Assembly (NCBI GenBank): GCA_018262245.1
Contig: JAGTRV010000006.1
Span: 1-64,000 of the forward strand
Source: Pseudomonadota bacterium
GTDB lineage: Bacteria; Pseudomonadota; Gammaproteobacteria; Burkholderiales; Rhodocyclaceae
DNA length: 64,000 nucleotides
Reading direction: 5' to 3'
Shown: piece after piece, positions 8,239 through 16,562 of the stretch
Layout of the letters: each line of letters starts with the position of its first letter
Numbering within the stretch: position 1 is the stretch's first letter
Position numbers and translations under genes: made by a program
Notes under the pieces: model-generated
Told to the model about the DNA's origin: nothing
The model's input: only the letters and a program-made list of their open reading frames with translations
The model's database searches: none

Positions 8239-9080
8239 CTGAATCACCGTTGCGATCGGTATTACTCTCAGCAATGCACCGCGTGCTGGCACCGGTTGTG
8301 CGCGTCATGCTGGCGCATGAAATCACACTGCCGATGGCCATCGAACTGTTGAAGCGCGTTTTCGTCGAAGTGGCCGAACGTGACTTCAAACTCGACAACA
8401 AGGCATCAACCGACAGCCGGATCAACCTGATTACCGGTGTGCACCGCAAAGACGTGAAACGCTTGCGTGAACTGCCGGGTCTCGAAGCCAACCTGCCGCC
8501 AAAAGTATCACTCAGTTCGCAAATCGTTGCCGCCTGGCTGACCGGCCGGCAATGGGTCGATGCCGACAACCAGCCACGACCGCTCTCCCGACTCGGCGGA
8601 AACCATGGCACAGCCTCTTTCGAAGCGCTCGTTGCCAGCATCAGCCAGGACATTCGCCCGCGATCGGTGCTCGATGAATGGCTGCGCCTCGGGGTCGTCA
8701 CCATCAACGAAGCGGATGAGGTCGTGCTCGTCAGCAACGCCTTCATTCCCAAAGACGGCCTGAAAGAAAAACTGGCCTACTACGGCCACAACCTTGGCGA
8801 CCATGCTGCCGCTGCGGCGGATAACGTACTCGCTCAAAACAGCCCATGGTTCGAACGCAGCGTGCACCACGATGGCCTGAGCGAGGAACAGGTCGAGCGA
8901 CTCCGCGGTCGCGCCTCGGAACTCGGCATGCAGGTCCTTACCACCCTCCATACGATGGCCGAGCAGGATCATGCGCTTGACGAAAACAAAGCGCCAGGCA
9001 GCACGGGACAATCCAAACGATTCACTTGTGGTGTCTATTTTTACAGCACCGACGACCAAAACGTAACGCCTGAAAAATGA
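8235..9080 (+). CDS. DUF6502 family protein
   Basis: 281 residues, cytoplasmic, no membrane segment. The sequence (SAMHRVLAPVVRVMLAHEIT near the start, then ITGVHRKDVKRLRE at about 65-80, then VLDEWLRLGVV) matches the DUF6502 proteins as I know them, which carry a winged-helix-like N-terminal part and have no established function. A DNA-binding role is plausible but not shown. Start and stop both overlap neighbours by 4 nt, placing it firmly within the 7984-11275 transcription unit, just before the secreted DUF5666 protein. Confidence 0.7.
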   Translation: MTESPLRSVLLSAMHRVLAPVVRVMLAHEITLPMAIELLKRVFVEVAERDFKLDNKASTDSRINLITGVHRKDVKRLRELPGLEANLPPKVSLSSQIVAAWLTGRQWVDADNQPRPLSRLGGNHGTASFEALVASISQDIRPRSVLDEWLRLGVVTINEADEVVLVSNAFIPKDGLKEKLAYYGHNLGDHAAAAADNVLAQNSPWFERSVHHDGLSEEQVERLRGRASELGMQVLTTLHTMAEQDHALDENKAPGSTGQSKRFTCGVYFYSTDDQNVTPEK

Positions 9081-10432
9081 CACGACTGCTGCTTTCGCTC
9101 CTCATCGCCGCCCTTCCTTTTACCGCGCAGGCCAACCCCTTTTGCGTCGACCCGGAGCAACCGGGCAACAACCATCTGGCGAGAAGCGGCATTGGCGGGA
9201 TCGGCGGCACCGGTGCACCAGCCCAGTCACGCCAGGCAAAAAACGGCGAATCCTCAACCGGCAGCGGAGGCATTGGTGGAACCGGTTCGCCGGCCGTCGG
9301 TGGTGGCATCGGGGGAACCGGCATGCCTGTCGCCGATGGATCGACTGTCGGCATCGTCGGGGTCATCAGCGGCTTCGCGTCGGTTTGCGTCAATGGTCTC
9401 GAAGTTCATTTTGAACAAGGCGTTCCGGTCAGCGAAAACGGTGAAACATCGGGCTCCGACAAGCTCGCTGTCGGCCAGGTCGTCTCCATTGAGGCAGCCA
9501 GTTCAGCCAAGGGGCTGCAAGCCAGAAACATCATGGTCCTGAACGCGCTGGAAGGCCCGATCACCCACCTGCCTCGCGGCGGCAAGGCAATCCAGGTCCT
9601 CGGCCAAACCGTGGCAATCAACCCCGGCACCCGAATCGGCGGACCGGGCCTGGCCGTTGGCCAGATGGTCAAGGTCAGCGGCTTGAGCGGTGCGAACGGC
9701 GCGCTGTTTGCGACGCGGATTCAGGCAGCCCCCGGCTTGAAGCATGCCAGCGTGCTGGGCCCCGTCGTTCAGTCCAAGATCCATGGCGTTACCCTGAGTG
9801 CGCCGCTGGCATCAAACTCGGCACTGGTCAAAGGCAAATGGACGGGCAGCGAACTGGTGCCAACGACGGTGGCGGCGGATCCGACCTATCGTTTCAAAGG
9901 CACGGCCAGCCGAATTCTGCTGGAAGGTCTGGTTCAGGGATCGAATGGCCGAGGCGCAATTCGATCGGGCGACCTTGATTTCTCGGTCACGACAGTTCAA
10001 GCAAAATCCCTGCAATTGAATCAGCGCATCTTTGTCGATTTGCAGGTTGGCAAGAATGGACACCTCGAGGTTGATCATCTTGAGGTGGCAAATGTCGAGG
10101 GGCGTAAAGCGTTGGATAGCGCCCGCGTTGATTCTCGCAACAGCACGATGTCCTCTCGGGAAATTGCCAATCTCGGAACCTTGACTGAAAAGATCGAGAA
10201 GGCTGAGAGGGTTGAGCCGATCGAGAAGGTTGAGAAAGTCGAGAAGGTTGAGAAAGTCGAGAGGGTTGAGCCGGTCGAGAAGGTCGAGAAGGTCGAGAAG
10301 GTCGAGAAGGTCGAGAAGGTCGAGAAGGTCGAGAAGGTCGAGAAGGTCGAGAAGGTCGAGAAAGTCGAGAAAGTCGAGAAGGTCGAGAAGGTCGAGAAGC
10401 CTTCACGAATCGAGCGCCCGGAGAGGCACTAG
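9077..10432 (+). CDS. Secreted DUF5666-domain protein with GIGGTG motifs and an EKV repeat tail
   Basis: 451 residues with a Sec signal peptide (cleavage near AQA-NP, residue 19). After it come three GIGGTG-type glycine motifs (about 38-75), each followed by a residue and Pro. Residues 85-350 hold repeated small beta domains of the DUF5666 kind (for example GVISGFASVCVNG, LAVGQMVKVSG). The C-terminal 80 residues are a low-complexity run of VEK and VER/VEP triplets encoded by 9-bp tandem repeats. The protein should be exported; two Cys (residues 23 and about 102) could form a disulfide. The repeat tail predicts a charged, extended or coiled-coil stalk. Function is unknown. It overlaps the DUF6502 gene by 4 nt. 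Confidence 0.75.
   Translation: MTRLLLSLLIAALPFTAQANPFCVDPEQPGNNHLARSGIGGIGGTGAPAQSRQAKNGESSTGSGGIGGTGSPAVGGGIGGTGMPVADGSTVGIVGVISGFASVCVNGLEVHFEQGVPVSENGETSGSDKLAVGQVVSIEAASSAKGLQARNIMVLNALEGPITHLPRGGKAIQVLGQTVAINPGTRIGGPGLAVGQMVKVSGLSGANGALFATRIQAAPGLKHASVLGPVVQSKIHGVTLSAPLASNSALVKGKWTGSELVPTTVAADPTYRFKGTASRILLEGLVQGSNGRGAIRSGDLDFSVTTVQAKSLQLNQRIFVDLQVGKNGHLEVDHLEVANVEGRKALDSARVDSRNSTMSSREIANLGTLTEKIEKAERVEPIEKVEKVEKVEKVERVEPVEKVEKVEKVEKVEKVEKVEKVEKVEKVEKVEKVEKVEKVEKPSRIERPERH
10274..10399 (+). repeat. 9-bp in-frame tandem repeat (14 units) in the DUF5666 gene
   Basis: Fourteen consecutive units of GTCGAGAAG (Val-Glu-Lys), with only AAG/AAA third-base changes. Before them, from about 10190, lie degenerate units (GTT/GTC, AGG, CCG variants). 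Because the unit is 9 bp, copy-number change by slippage keeps the frame, so the tail length may vary between strains. Confidence 0.9.
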
Positions 10433-10450
10433 TTCATCACGCGCTTACCC

Positions 10451-11275
10451 ATGATGAAGCACGCTGCATGGTTTGTCCGGGTTAAAATTCGTCGACACAA
10501 AAATTCCAAGCGCATTTTGAAAATCAAATTACCTCTTCTTCTCTGCCTGCTCCCCGCACTCAACGCCCACGCGGATGAGGCTTTCACATTCAGCTCCGGT
10601 GTCGACTACTCGACCGGCAAATATGGTGCTGCCGATAAAACCGAGACCCTGAGCATTCCTCTGAGCGCGAAATACGAGTTTTCCGACTGGACACTGCGCG
10701 CAACAATTCCGTACATAGAGTCCACGGGGCCATCCAGCGTATCGGGGAGTGGTGCAGACCGAATCACCCTGAATAACGGGCAAGGTTCTCGCCATAAAGC
10801 GACCGGATTTGGCGATTTCGTAGTCGCCGCCAGCAATAGTGTTTTGGCCAGCGGGCCATGGCTAATCGATGTTGGCGCAAAAGTGAAATTTGCGACTGCG
10901 GACAAAAATGAAGGGCTGGGTACCGGAGAAAATGACTACTCCATTCAAACCGAGATCTATCGGACATTAGATCGCCATACGGTCTTTGGCACCCTGGGAT
11001 ACAAAAAAATGGGGGATCCAGAGGGATTAAACCTGAAGAATCCCTGGTTCACATCGGCCGGGTGGTCGTTTCGAGCTGCTCAGCCAACAGCCGTCGGCCT
11101 CAGCTACGACTATCGTCAAAAAATAACCGAGAACGGCGCCCCTCTCCGTGAAGTGACTGGCTTTGTCACGCACAAACTGGACCAACATTGGAAGATTCAA
11201 GCTTACGCGGTCACCGGTTTCTCAAAAGCGAGTCCAGATCTTGGGGCCGGAATTTTCGTCTTTTATTTGCATTAA
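10451..11275 (+). CDS. Outer-membrane beta-barrel protein
   Basis: 274 residues. A basic N-terminus and hydrophobic segment (IKLPLLLCLLPALNAHADE) form the signal peptide, with cleavage near residue 41; the true start may be an internal codon closer to it. The mature part alternates polar and aromatic residues in short strands (FTFSSGVDYSTGKYG, LSIPLSAKYEFSDWTLRATIPYIE, AVGLSYDYRQKI) and ends GAGIFVFYLH, as is typical of a barrel of about 10-12 strands with an aromatic C-terminus. It resembles small outer-membrane transporters found in phenol-degradation loci but I cannot name the family. It closes the 7984-11275 cassette, 18 nt after the DUF5666 gene, and may be its outer-membrane partner. 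Confidence 0.7.
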   Translation: MMKHAAWFVRVKIRRHKNSKRILKIKLPLLLCLLPALNAHADEAFTFSSGVDYSTGKYGAADKTETLSIPLSAKYEFSDWTLRATIPYIESTGPSSVSGSGADRITLNNGQGSRHKATGFGDFVVAASNSVLASGPWLIDVGAKVKFATADKNEGLGTGENDYSIQTEIYRTLDRHTVFGTLGYKKMGDPEGLNLKNPWFTSAGWSFRAAQPTAVGLSYDYRQKITENGAPLREVTGFVTHKLDQHWKIQAYAVTGFSKASPDLGAGIFVFYLH

Positions 11276-11286
11276 CAAACACGAGC

Positions 11287-11808
11287 CTACCGCGCACCCA
11301 ACCGGAAAGCCTGGGTAATCAGATTTGTTGCCTCCGGGCTATCCCAGTTGCGTGAGCCATAAATCCTCTTGATCACCCGCCCATCTGCATCAACCAAAAC
11401 GGTCAACGGCAATCGATCAGCGCGCAGAATTTTTTCCAGTACCAGATTTCGATCTATGTAATTCCGAAAAGTAATTCCGGCGCGCTTCAGGTAGGCGAGG
11501 GCCGCCGAACGATCATCATCGGTGGAGATGCCAATGATATTGATCTGCTTTCCGTCATAGCGCTTGGCCAACCTCTCCAGCGACCCCATTTCCTCTCGGC
11601 AAGGCCCACACCAGCTCGCCCAGACATTAATCAGCAATGGCTTGCCGCGAAATTGGGCGAGTTTTCCCGCGCCACTGGCCAAGTCGTTTAATGCGGCATC
11701 CGCCAACTGTTCGTCAATGACCTGCACTGAAGCATTCGCAGAATAGGCATTCTCAAAGAACACCAGCCCGGCAATACACATTAGAAATACCCGGAACATC
11801 TTGATCAT
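11287..11808 (-). CDS. TlpA-like periplasmic thioredoxin
   Basis: 173 residues from the ATG at 11808, which follows a G-rich stretch; an ATG at 11832 is possible. A signal peptide (FLMCIAGLVFFENAYSANA) exports it to the periplasm. The thioredoxin fold shows NVWASWCGPCREEM, the WCGPC redox centre typical of TlpA/ResA proteins, plus a cis-Pro in RLPLTVL. It should reduce disulfides in the periplasm, for example during cytochrome c maturation or in the exported proteins encoded nearby. It converges on the outer-membrane barrel gene with 11 nt between stops. Substrate unknown. Confidence 0.85.
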   Translation of the reverse strand: MIKMFRVFLMCIAGLVFFENAYSANASVQVIDEQLADAALNDLASGAGKLAQFRGKPLLINVWASWCGPCREEMGSLERLAKRYDGKQINIIGISTDDDRSAALAYLKRAGITFRNYIDRNLVLEKILRADRLPLTVLVDADGRVIKRIYGSRNWDSPEATNLITQAFRLGAR

Positions 11809-11986
11809 CAGCGCCCCCCCCAATACCTTCATTCGGCTGAATTTTAATCGATGCCGAACAGTTCCCCTTTCAATTGCCGGTCAGAAAAACACTTTCCCCA
11901 AGTGCACGGGTGCGACCAAACTGCCCGGCAGGCAAGGATTTCCGGGTGGATTTTCCGGGATAATTTGCCCATCTGCTATCACTGGC

Positions 11987-13063
11987 CTAGCTGAGTCGCC
12001 TTAGCGCCGCCTCGACCAGCCCGCCCATTTCGGAAGTGGAAACCAAACGGTCACCGGCCTGGAAAATATCCCTGGTCCGCGCGCCATTCGTCAATACCGT
12101 CTGGACCGCTGATTCGATCGCATCGGCCATGTCCGGCCGGCCCAAGCTATAGCGGAACATCATCGCTGCCGACAGAATCATGCCCAAGGGATTGGCAACT
12201 CCCTGCCCTGCAATGTCCGGCGCTGAACCATGGCAAGGCTCATACATCCCTTTGTCCTCGACATTGAGCGAGGCCGAAGGCAGCATGCCGATCGAACCGG
12301 TCAGCATCGCCGCTTCGTCCGAGAGAATGTCACCGAACATGTTGCCGGTGAGCAGGACATCAAACTGTTTCGGGTTCTTGACCAGTTGCATGGCCGCGTT
12401 GTCGACCAGCATGTGATCGAGAGTGACATCCGGGAAACGTTCGCCGACCTTGGTCACCACGTCGCGCCAGAGCTGCATGCACTCCAGCACATTCATCTTG
12501 TCGACGGACATCACCTTGCCACTCCGTTGGCGGGCAATCCTGAACGCCATTTCGGCGATCAGTGCGATCTCGGATTCGGAGTACTCCATGGTGTTGTAAC
12601 CGACGCGTTCGAACCCGGAGGTCCGTATCCCGCGCGGCTGGCCAAAATAGATATCGCCCGTCAGTTCCCGGACGATCATCATGTCGAGTCCGCTGACCAC
12701 CTCCGGGCGCAGCGTCGAGGCATTGGCCAGTTCCGGATAGACCTTGATCGGACGCAGATTGGCATTGAGCCCGAGATATTTCCTGATCCCCAGCAAACCG
12801 CGCTCGGGGCGCGACTCGGCCGGCAGTTTGTCCCACTTCGGGCCGCCGACGGCACCGAGCAGGATGGCATCGGCTTCGTCAGCCAGCCTCAAGGTTTCGA
12901 CCGGCAAGGGGCGCCCCGTCTGATCGTAGGCGGCGCCACCCAACAGCCCGTACTCATATTCGATTTTCAGGCCATGGATATCCTTCAGGGCATCGATCAC
13001 CCTGACGGCCTCGGCACAAATTTCGACACCGATGCCGTCCCCGGGAATTACACAGATTTTCAT
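11987..13063 (-). CDS. leuB: 3-isopropylmalate dehydrogenase
   Basis: 358 residues, full length for LeuB. Start taken as the ATG at 13063, giving the family's usual [12 protein letters not shown]; a GTG at 13075 is possible. It catalyses NAD-dependent oxidation and decarboxylation of 3-isopropylmalate in leucine synthesis. Diagnostic motifs include [15 protein letters not shown] (substrate-binding Arg), the [15 protein letters not shown] segment, KMNVLE and [14 protein letters not shown] (metal-binding Asp residues), and the [21 protein letters not shown] site. Cytoplasmic. It stands alone here, without leuC or leuD beside it, and shares no operon link with the envelope cluster: a strong terminator lies just upstream. 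Confidence 0.95.
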   Translation of the reverse strand: MKICVIPGDGIGVEICAEAVRVIDALKDIHGLKIEYEYGLLGGAAYDQTGRPLPVETLRLADEADAILLGAVGGPKWDKLPAESRPERGLLGIRKYLGLNANLRPIKVYPELANASTLRPEVVSGLDMMIVRELTGDIYFGQPRGIRTSGFERVGYNTMEYSESEIALIAEMAFRIARQRSGKVMSVDKMNVLECMQLWRDVVTKVGERFPDVTLDHMLVDNAAMQLVKNPKQFDVLLTGNMFGDILSDEAAMLTGSIGMLPSASLNVEDKGMYEPCHGSAPDIAGQGVANPLGMILSAAMMFRYSLGRPDMADAIESAVQTVLTNGARTRDIFQAGDRLVSTSEMGGLVEAALRRLS

Positions 13064-13078
13064 TTCACAACTCACAGC

Positions 13079-13105
13079 AAAAAAACGGGGGGCCTGAAGC
13101 CCCCC
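13079..13105 (-). terminator. Intrinsic terminator of the YCF48/RND/DUF1302/DUF1329 operon
   Basis: GGGGGGC (13087-13093) and GCCCCCC (13099-13105) form a 7-bp GC stem with a 5-nt loop. On the minus strand it is followed by a run of seven T (13085-13079). It lies about 80 nt past the DUF1329 stop and isolates leuB. A second hairpin, GAGAGTCG/CGACTCTC, is at 13117-13141. Confidence 0.9.
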
Positions 13106-13183
13106 TAAGGTTGGAGGAGAGTCGAACGCAGAACGACTCTCAACCGCAGAGACACCCGTTATCGGGGTACAGGACTATCTGGA

Positions 13184-14500
13184 TCAGTCACCGCCGCGCA
13201 GGTTCTGCACCTGGAAGAGTCCCGGCGGATTCTTCTTCGGATCGACCTGGCCCTTGAACTGACCGGTGGTGCAGTGCTTGGACTGCAGGTCGACCATGGA
13301 GAAGGCGTCATCGATACCGATACCAGCCCCCTTGTTGACCGGCAGGTGATGATCGGGGTGCGACTTGCCGACCATGAAGACCTTCCACAACTCGCCCTTG
13401 CGGTCGTAGATTTCGTTGGCACCGTTCAGGTTCTGCAACTGGACGTCCATGTAGAAGACGCGCTTGCTGACCGGATGGTTGGTATTGACCGGCGCCGCTT
13501 CGAGCACATAGACCTTGCGCAGCTGCCAGGTGCCTTCGGAGAAGCACTTGCCCTGACCGCCCATGTCGACATACTTGTAGCCATCGGCTTCAGCGGGCAT
13601 GTCGGTCGCCAACTTCAGCTCGTCGTGATTCCACATGGGCAACAGGACGTTCTTGGTGCCCTTGTAGGTCCACTTCATGTCGGAGACTCGGCCGTTGTAG
13701 CCCTCGAAGTCTTCGATCATCAGGTCGGAGCCGAGGAAGGCATCGGTCACCTGGCCCTGGGCCAGGCGGCGGACACGGCGCTGGAAGCCGAGGTAGAGGT
13801 AGGCATCGTCCAGCTTGGCATCATCCTCGAAGCGCTGGATCAGCAACTGGGTGTTCTTCAGGTCGCTGGGCTCGTGGGCCTTGGTGTAGATGGCGCGGAA
13901 AATGCCCGACGGGTTCGGCGTGAATTCCGGAATCGGCGCATCCTTGGTCCGGTGCATGAAGTTCAGGAAGTGGAAGTCCCACTTGATGGTCTTTTCCACC
14001 TGCCCGGTCTGCATGTTGCGGTACTTCCAGTAGAACGGCGAAATGACCGCGCCGTCGCCCCAGTTAACACCGTACTTGTAGTTCCAGGCCAGCTTCTCGC
14101 CAGCGCGTGCATCCTTGGCATCAGGCTCCTCCGGGAACGGGCGGCCGGCGACATAGCCGGTGATCATGTCACCCGGCTTGGCACCCAGCTTGGTCTTGTT
14201 CAGGTTGGCCTTGGTCGCGTCGGTGTAGTTCTTGTTGATGGCGAACTGCGTCGTGGCGCCGACCTTCATTTCAAACAGGCCATCCTTGATCAGCTTGTAC
14301 ACACCGGCGCCCAGCACATCCTTGAACTGGTCGGCGTTGGCCTTGTTGATCACGGTTCCGGCGGTCAGCCCCGGAAAGCTCGGCATGCCGGCCTTGTACG
14401 GGTTGAACGAGTTGTCGACATCCGCTTCGGTCGCGGCTTGCGCCACGCCCATCACACCGGCCGCCATCAGCGGCAGCATGGCAATCAAATGCTTTTTCAT
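13184..14500 (-). CDS. DUF1329 family periplasmic protein
   Basis: 438 residues with a clear signal peptide (MLPLMAAGVMGVAQAA). Sequence features fit DUF1329: PYKAGMPSFPGLTAGTVINKANAD early, the long beta-rich middle with YLGFQRRVRRLAQGQVTDAFLGSDLMIEDF, and a C-terminal segment with LPVNKGAGIGIDDAFSMVD. DUF1329 proteins are related in fold to the LolA/LolB lipoprotein carriers, which bind lipid in a half-barrel (family knowledge), so this may carry a hydrophobic ligand across the periplasm. It is the last gene of the operon, 22 nt after the DUF1302 gene, as commonly seen for this pair. Ligand unknown. Confidence 0.88.
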   Translation of the reverse strand: MKKHLIAMLPLMAAGVMGVAQAATEADVDNSFNPYKAGMPSFPGLTAGTVINKANADQFKDVLGAGVYKLIKDGLFEMKVGATTQFAINKNYTDATKANLNKTKLGAKPGDMITGYVAGRPFPEEPDAKDARAGEKLAWNYKYGVNWGDGAVISPFYWKYRNMQTGQVEKTIKWDFHFLNFMHRTKDAPIPEFTPNPSGIFRAIYTKAHEPSDLKNTQLLIQRFEDDAKLDDAYLYLGFQRRVRRLAQGQVTDAFLGSDLMIEDFEGYNGRVSDMKWTYKGTKNVLLPMWNHDELKLATDMPAEADGYKYVDMGGQGKCFSEGTWQLRKVYVLEAAPVNTNHPVSKRVFYMDVQLQNLNGANEIYDRKGELWKVFMVGKSHPDHHLPVNKGAGIGIDDAFSMVDLQSKHCTTGQFKGQVDPKKNPPGLFQVQNLRGGD

Positions 14501-14522
14501 ACTCTTTGTCTCCTCTGTTGGA

Positions 14523-16496
14523 TCAGAACTTGTAATTCAGGCGCAGGAAAATGTCGTTTTCCTTGAACGCGGCACCAATCGGGCCGGCGCGGAAGCGACC
14601 AAGGGGTTCCATGCCACCAAAACCACGCGAATAAGACGTCATCGCGTTGGCATCGCCGTTTGGCGCGGTAAATGGCGCAAACGGATTACAGGCACGGCAG
14701 TCATCGAAATTCCAGTGATCGCGCCCATCAGCCAGCTTGTAGTTGGCGCCAATGGTGATCTTCAGGTCGTTCGTGTAGTTCCACTCCACCTGCGGTGCAA
14801 TCGCCGTTGCTTTGGCGCGGAAGTCATGTGCCAGGATCAGTTGTGGGCTGACCGTACCGTTACGCAGGAAGCCCTTGATCAGCAGGGTGCCGATGAAGTT
14901 GTTTTCCCAATCCGGCATGCCGACCGGGCCGTACTGTTCCTGCTTCCACTCGTGGTTGAAGATATGCTGGTAGAACAACTGAGCCGAGATCAGGGTGGCC
15001 GAAGTTTCGCTGATGAACGGGATGAAGGTCGGACGGTCGACACCGATGACCGCACGGAAAACGTCGTTCTTGGAGTACAGCTGCTCACGCGAGGTGTTGG
15101 AGAACTCTTCACCCTGCGTATAGGCCGCTTCCATGCGAACGGCCGCACCGGCTGCCGGGATCTGGAAGTCCATCGAGCCACCAACCAGGTTGACACGTGG
15201 GAATTCCATGTCGAACGAGATCAGATACGGCCAGGCATTCTGGTATTGGCCGGTAAACGAGTTCGTTGCACGCTTCCCACCGTGCAACGACGGCAGTTGT
15301 GAACGATAGGTCAGCGCATTCAGCGAGAAGGACAGACCATCCATGGTCACACCTTCATACTTGGCACCCAGCTGGGTATTGGAGAGACTCCAGTCCGGCA
15401 GGTTCACGTCCTTCAGACCGATCTGACCAGGACCGAAGTTGGTGGCCAGCAAGGTACCCGGTCCAACGTTGGCGAAGTTGGCCACCGTACCGCCGTTGTC
15501 CCACAGGTTGGCCATGCCACGGAAGAAGCAGCCAGCATCGAGAATGACGTTTGGCGTGCCGCACTGACCGAGATTGTTCGGACGGAACTTGTCGAAGTTC
15601 CAGACGATCTGGAAGTTGCGATCCTGCATCCAGTCGCTGGCCCCCATGCGGTATTCCGCCTGGGCGATCCACATCGGGATGCGGATATCGGACAGTTCGT
15701 CGTAAATATTGTTGCGCGAGAAATCGACCGGGTTGATGACGTCGAGCACGCGGAACAGGTCGGTACGGCCCCAGACCACCTGCTGCTTACCGATCTTGAC
15801 GAAGAGATCCTTGCCGTCACCCAGGTTGAACGTCTTCTTGGCATACAGCTCGCGAATGAAGTCGAGACGGCTGTTGAATTCCGGCATTTCGAGCTCGGAC
15901 AGCTTCTTGTTTCCATAACCGCCGAAATCGCGACAGCCACGGCTGTCGATGTCGCAGGGACGTACCGGTACCGCGAAGCCAACGCCGCCGTCGGTGGCAT
16001 GCCAGCGATCACCGAGAACACGCAAGCCGCTGTTCGGATTATTGGCCCCATAGGAATCGACAAAAGCGTTACCGGCAGCCCCGGGGTAACCCAAGCCTGA
16101 AACCAGCGTATGGGTTACGGGACCAGCACCCCAAGGGCTGGTCACCAAACCGGCTGGCGTTGTCGACTGCGTCGTGATCGACCCACCCGCATCCTTGCCG
16201 TATTCGCTGCTGTTCATGCGATAAACGCCATCCCAGCTACCGCGCAGGATGCTGTGGATACCCCAGCCATCGCCGACCTTCTTGTCGAGTTCGGCCTGCA
16301 TGGTGTTGCGGAACTTGGCCAGACCGGTGTGCTCGCGCCTGACGGTGTGGTTTTCGTAAGTCAGATCGACCTGCCAGGGCGAGGATTCCTCGCCCATTGA
16401 AGGAAGTTCGTTGCCCCACGCCTGCGTTGCGAAGGAGGCGGTGAGCGCCACCGCCAGCAGCGACAGGCGCCTTCCCGTATTCAAGTTTGTCTCCAT
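14523..16496 (-). CDS. DUF1302 family outer-membrane-type protein
   Basis: 657 residues with a signal peptide (LSLLAVALTASFATQAWG). The hallmark segment KIGKQQVVWGRTDLFRVLD followed by VINPVDFSRNNIYDE and IPMWIAQAEYRMG identifies DUF1302. The protein is rich in short alternating strands and ends in FLRLNYKF, a typical aromatic barrel terminus, so an outer-membrane channel is likely. It stands between the RND transporter and the DUF1329 protein, the standard companions. I infer that it forms the outer-membrane part of an envelope-spanning route for a hydrophobic compound. The transported molecule is not known. Confidence 0.88.
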   Translation of the reverse strand: METNLNTGRRLSLLAVALTASFATQAWGNELPSMGEESSPWQVDLTYENHTVRREHTGLAKFRNTMQAELDKKVGDGWGIHSILRGSWDGVYRMNSSEYGKDAGGSITTQSTTPAGLVTSPWGAGPVTHTLVSGLGYPGAAGNAFVDSYGANNPNSGLRVLGDRWHATDGGVGFAVPVRPCDIDSRGCRDFGGYGNKKLSELEMPEFNSRLDFIRELYAKKTFNLGDGKDLFVKIGKQQVVWGRTDLFRVLDVINPVDFSRNNIYDELSDIRIPMWIAQAEYRMGASDWMQDRNFQIVWNFDKFRPNNLGQCGTPNVILDAGCFFRGMANLWDNGGTVANFANVGPGTLLATNFGPGQIGLKDVNLPDWSLSNTQLGAKYEGVTMDGLSFSLNALTYRSQLPSLHGGKRATNSFTGQYQNAWPYLISFDMEFPRVNLVGGSMDFQIPAAGAAVRMEAAYTQGEEFSNTSREQLYSKNDVFRAVIGVDRPTFIPFISETSATLISAQLFYQHIFNHEWKQEQYGPVGMPDWENNFIGTLLIKGFLRNGTVSPQLILAHDFRAKATAIAPQVEWNYTNDLKITIGANYKLADGRDHWNFDDCRACNPFAPFTAPNGDANAMTSYSRGFGGMEPLGRFRAGPIGAAFKENDIFLRLNYKF

Positions 16497-16562
16497 GGAT
16501 CTTAACCCCCAATGGTTGTTAGAAAAGTGCTTGCTGTTCCCCCCGGTCGAGCCGGAGTGTTG

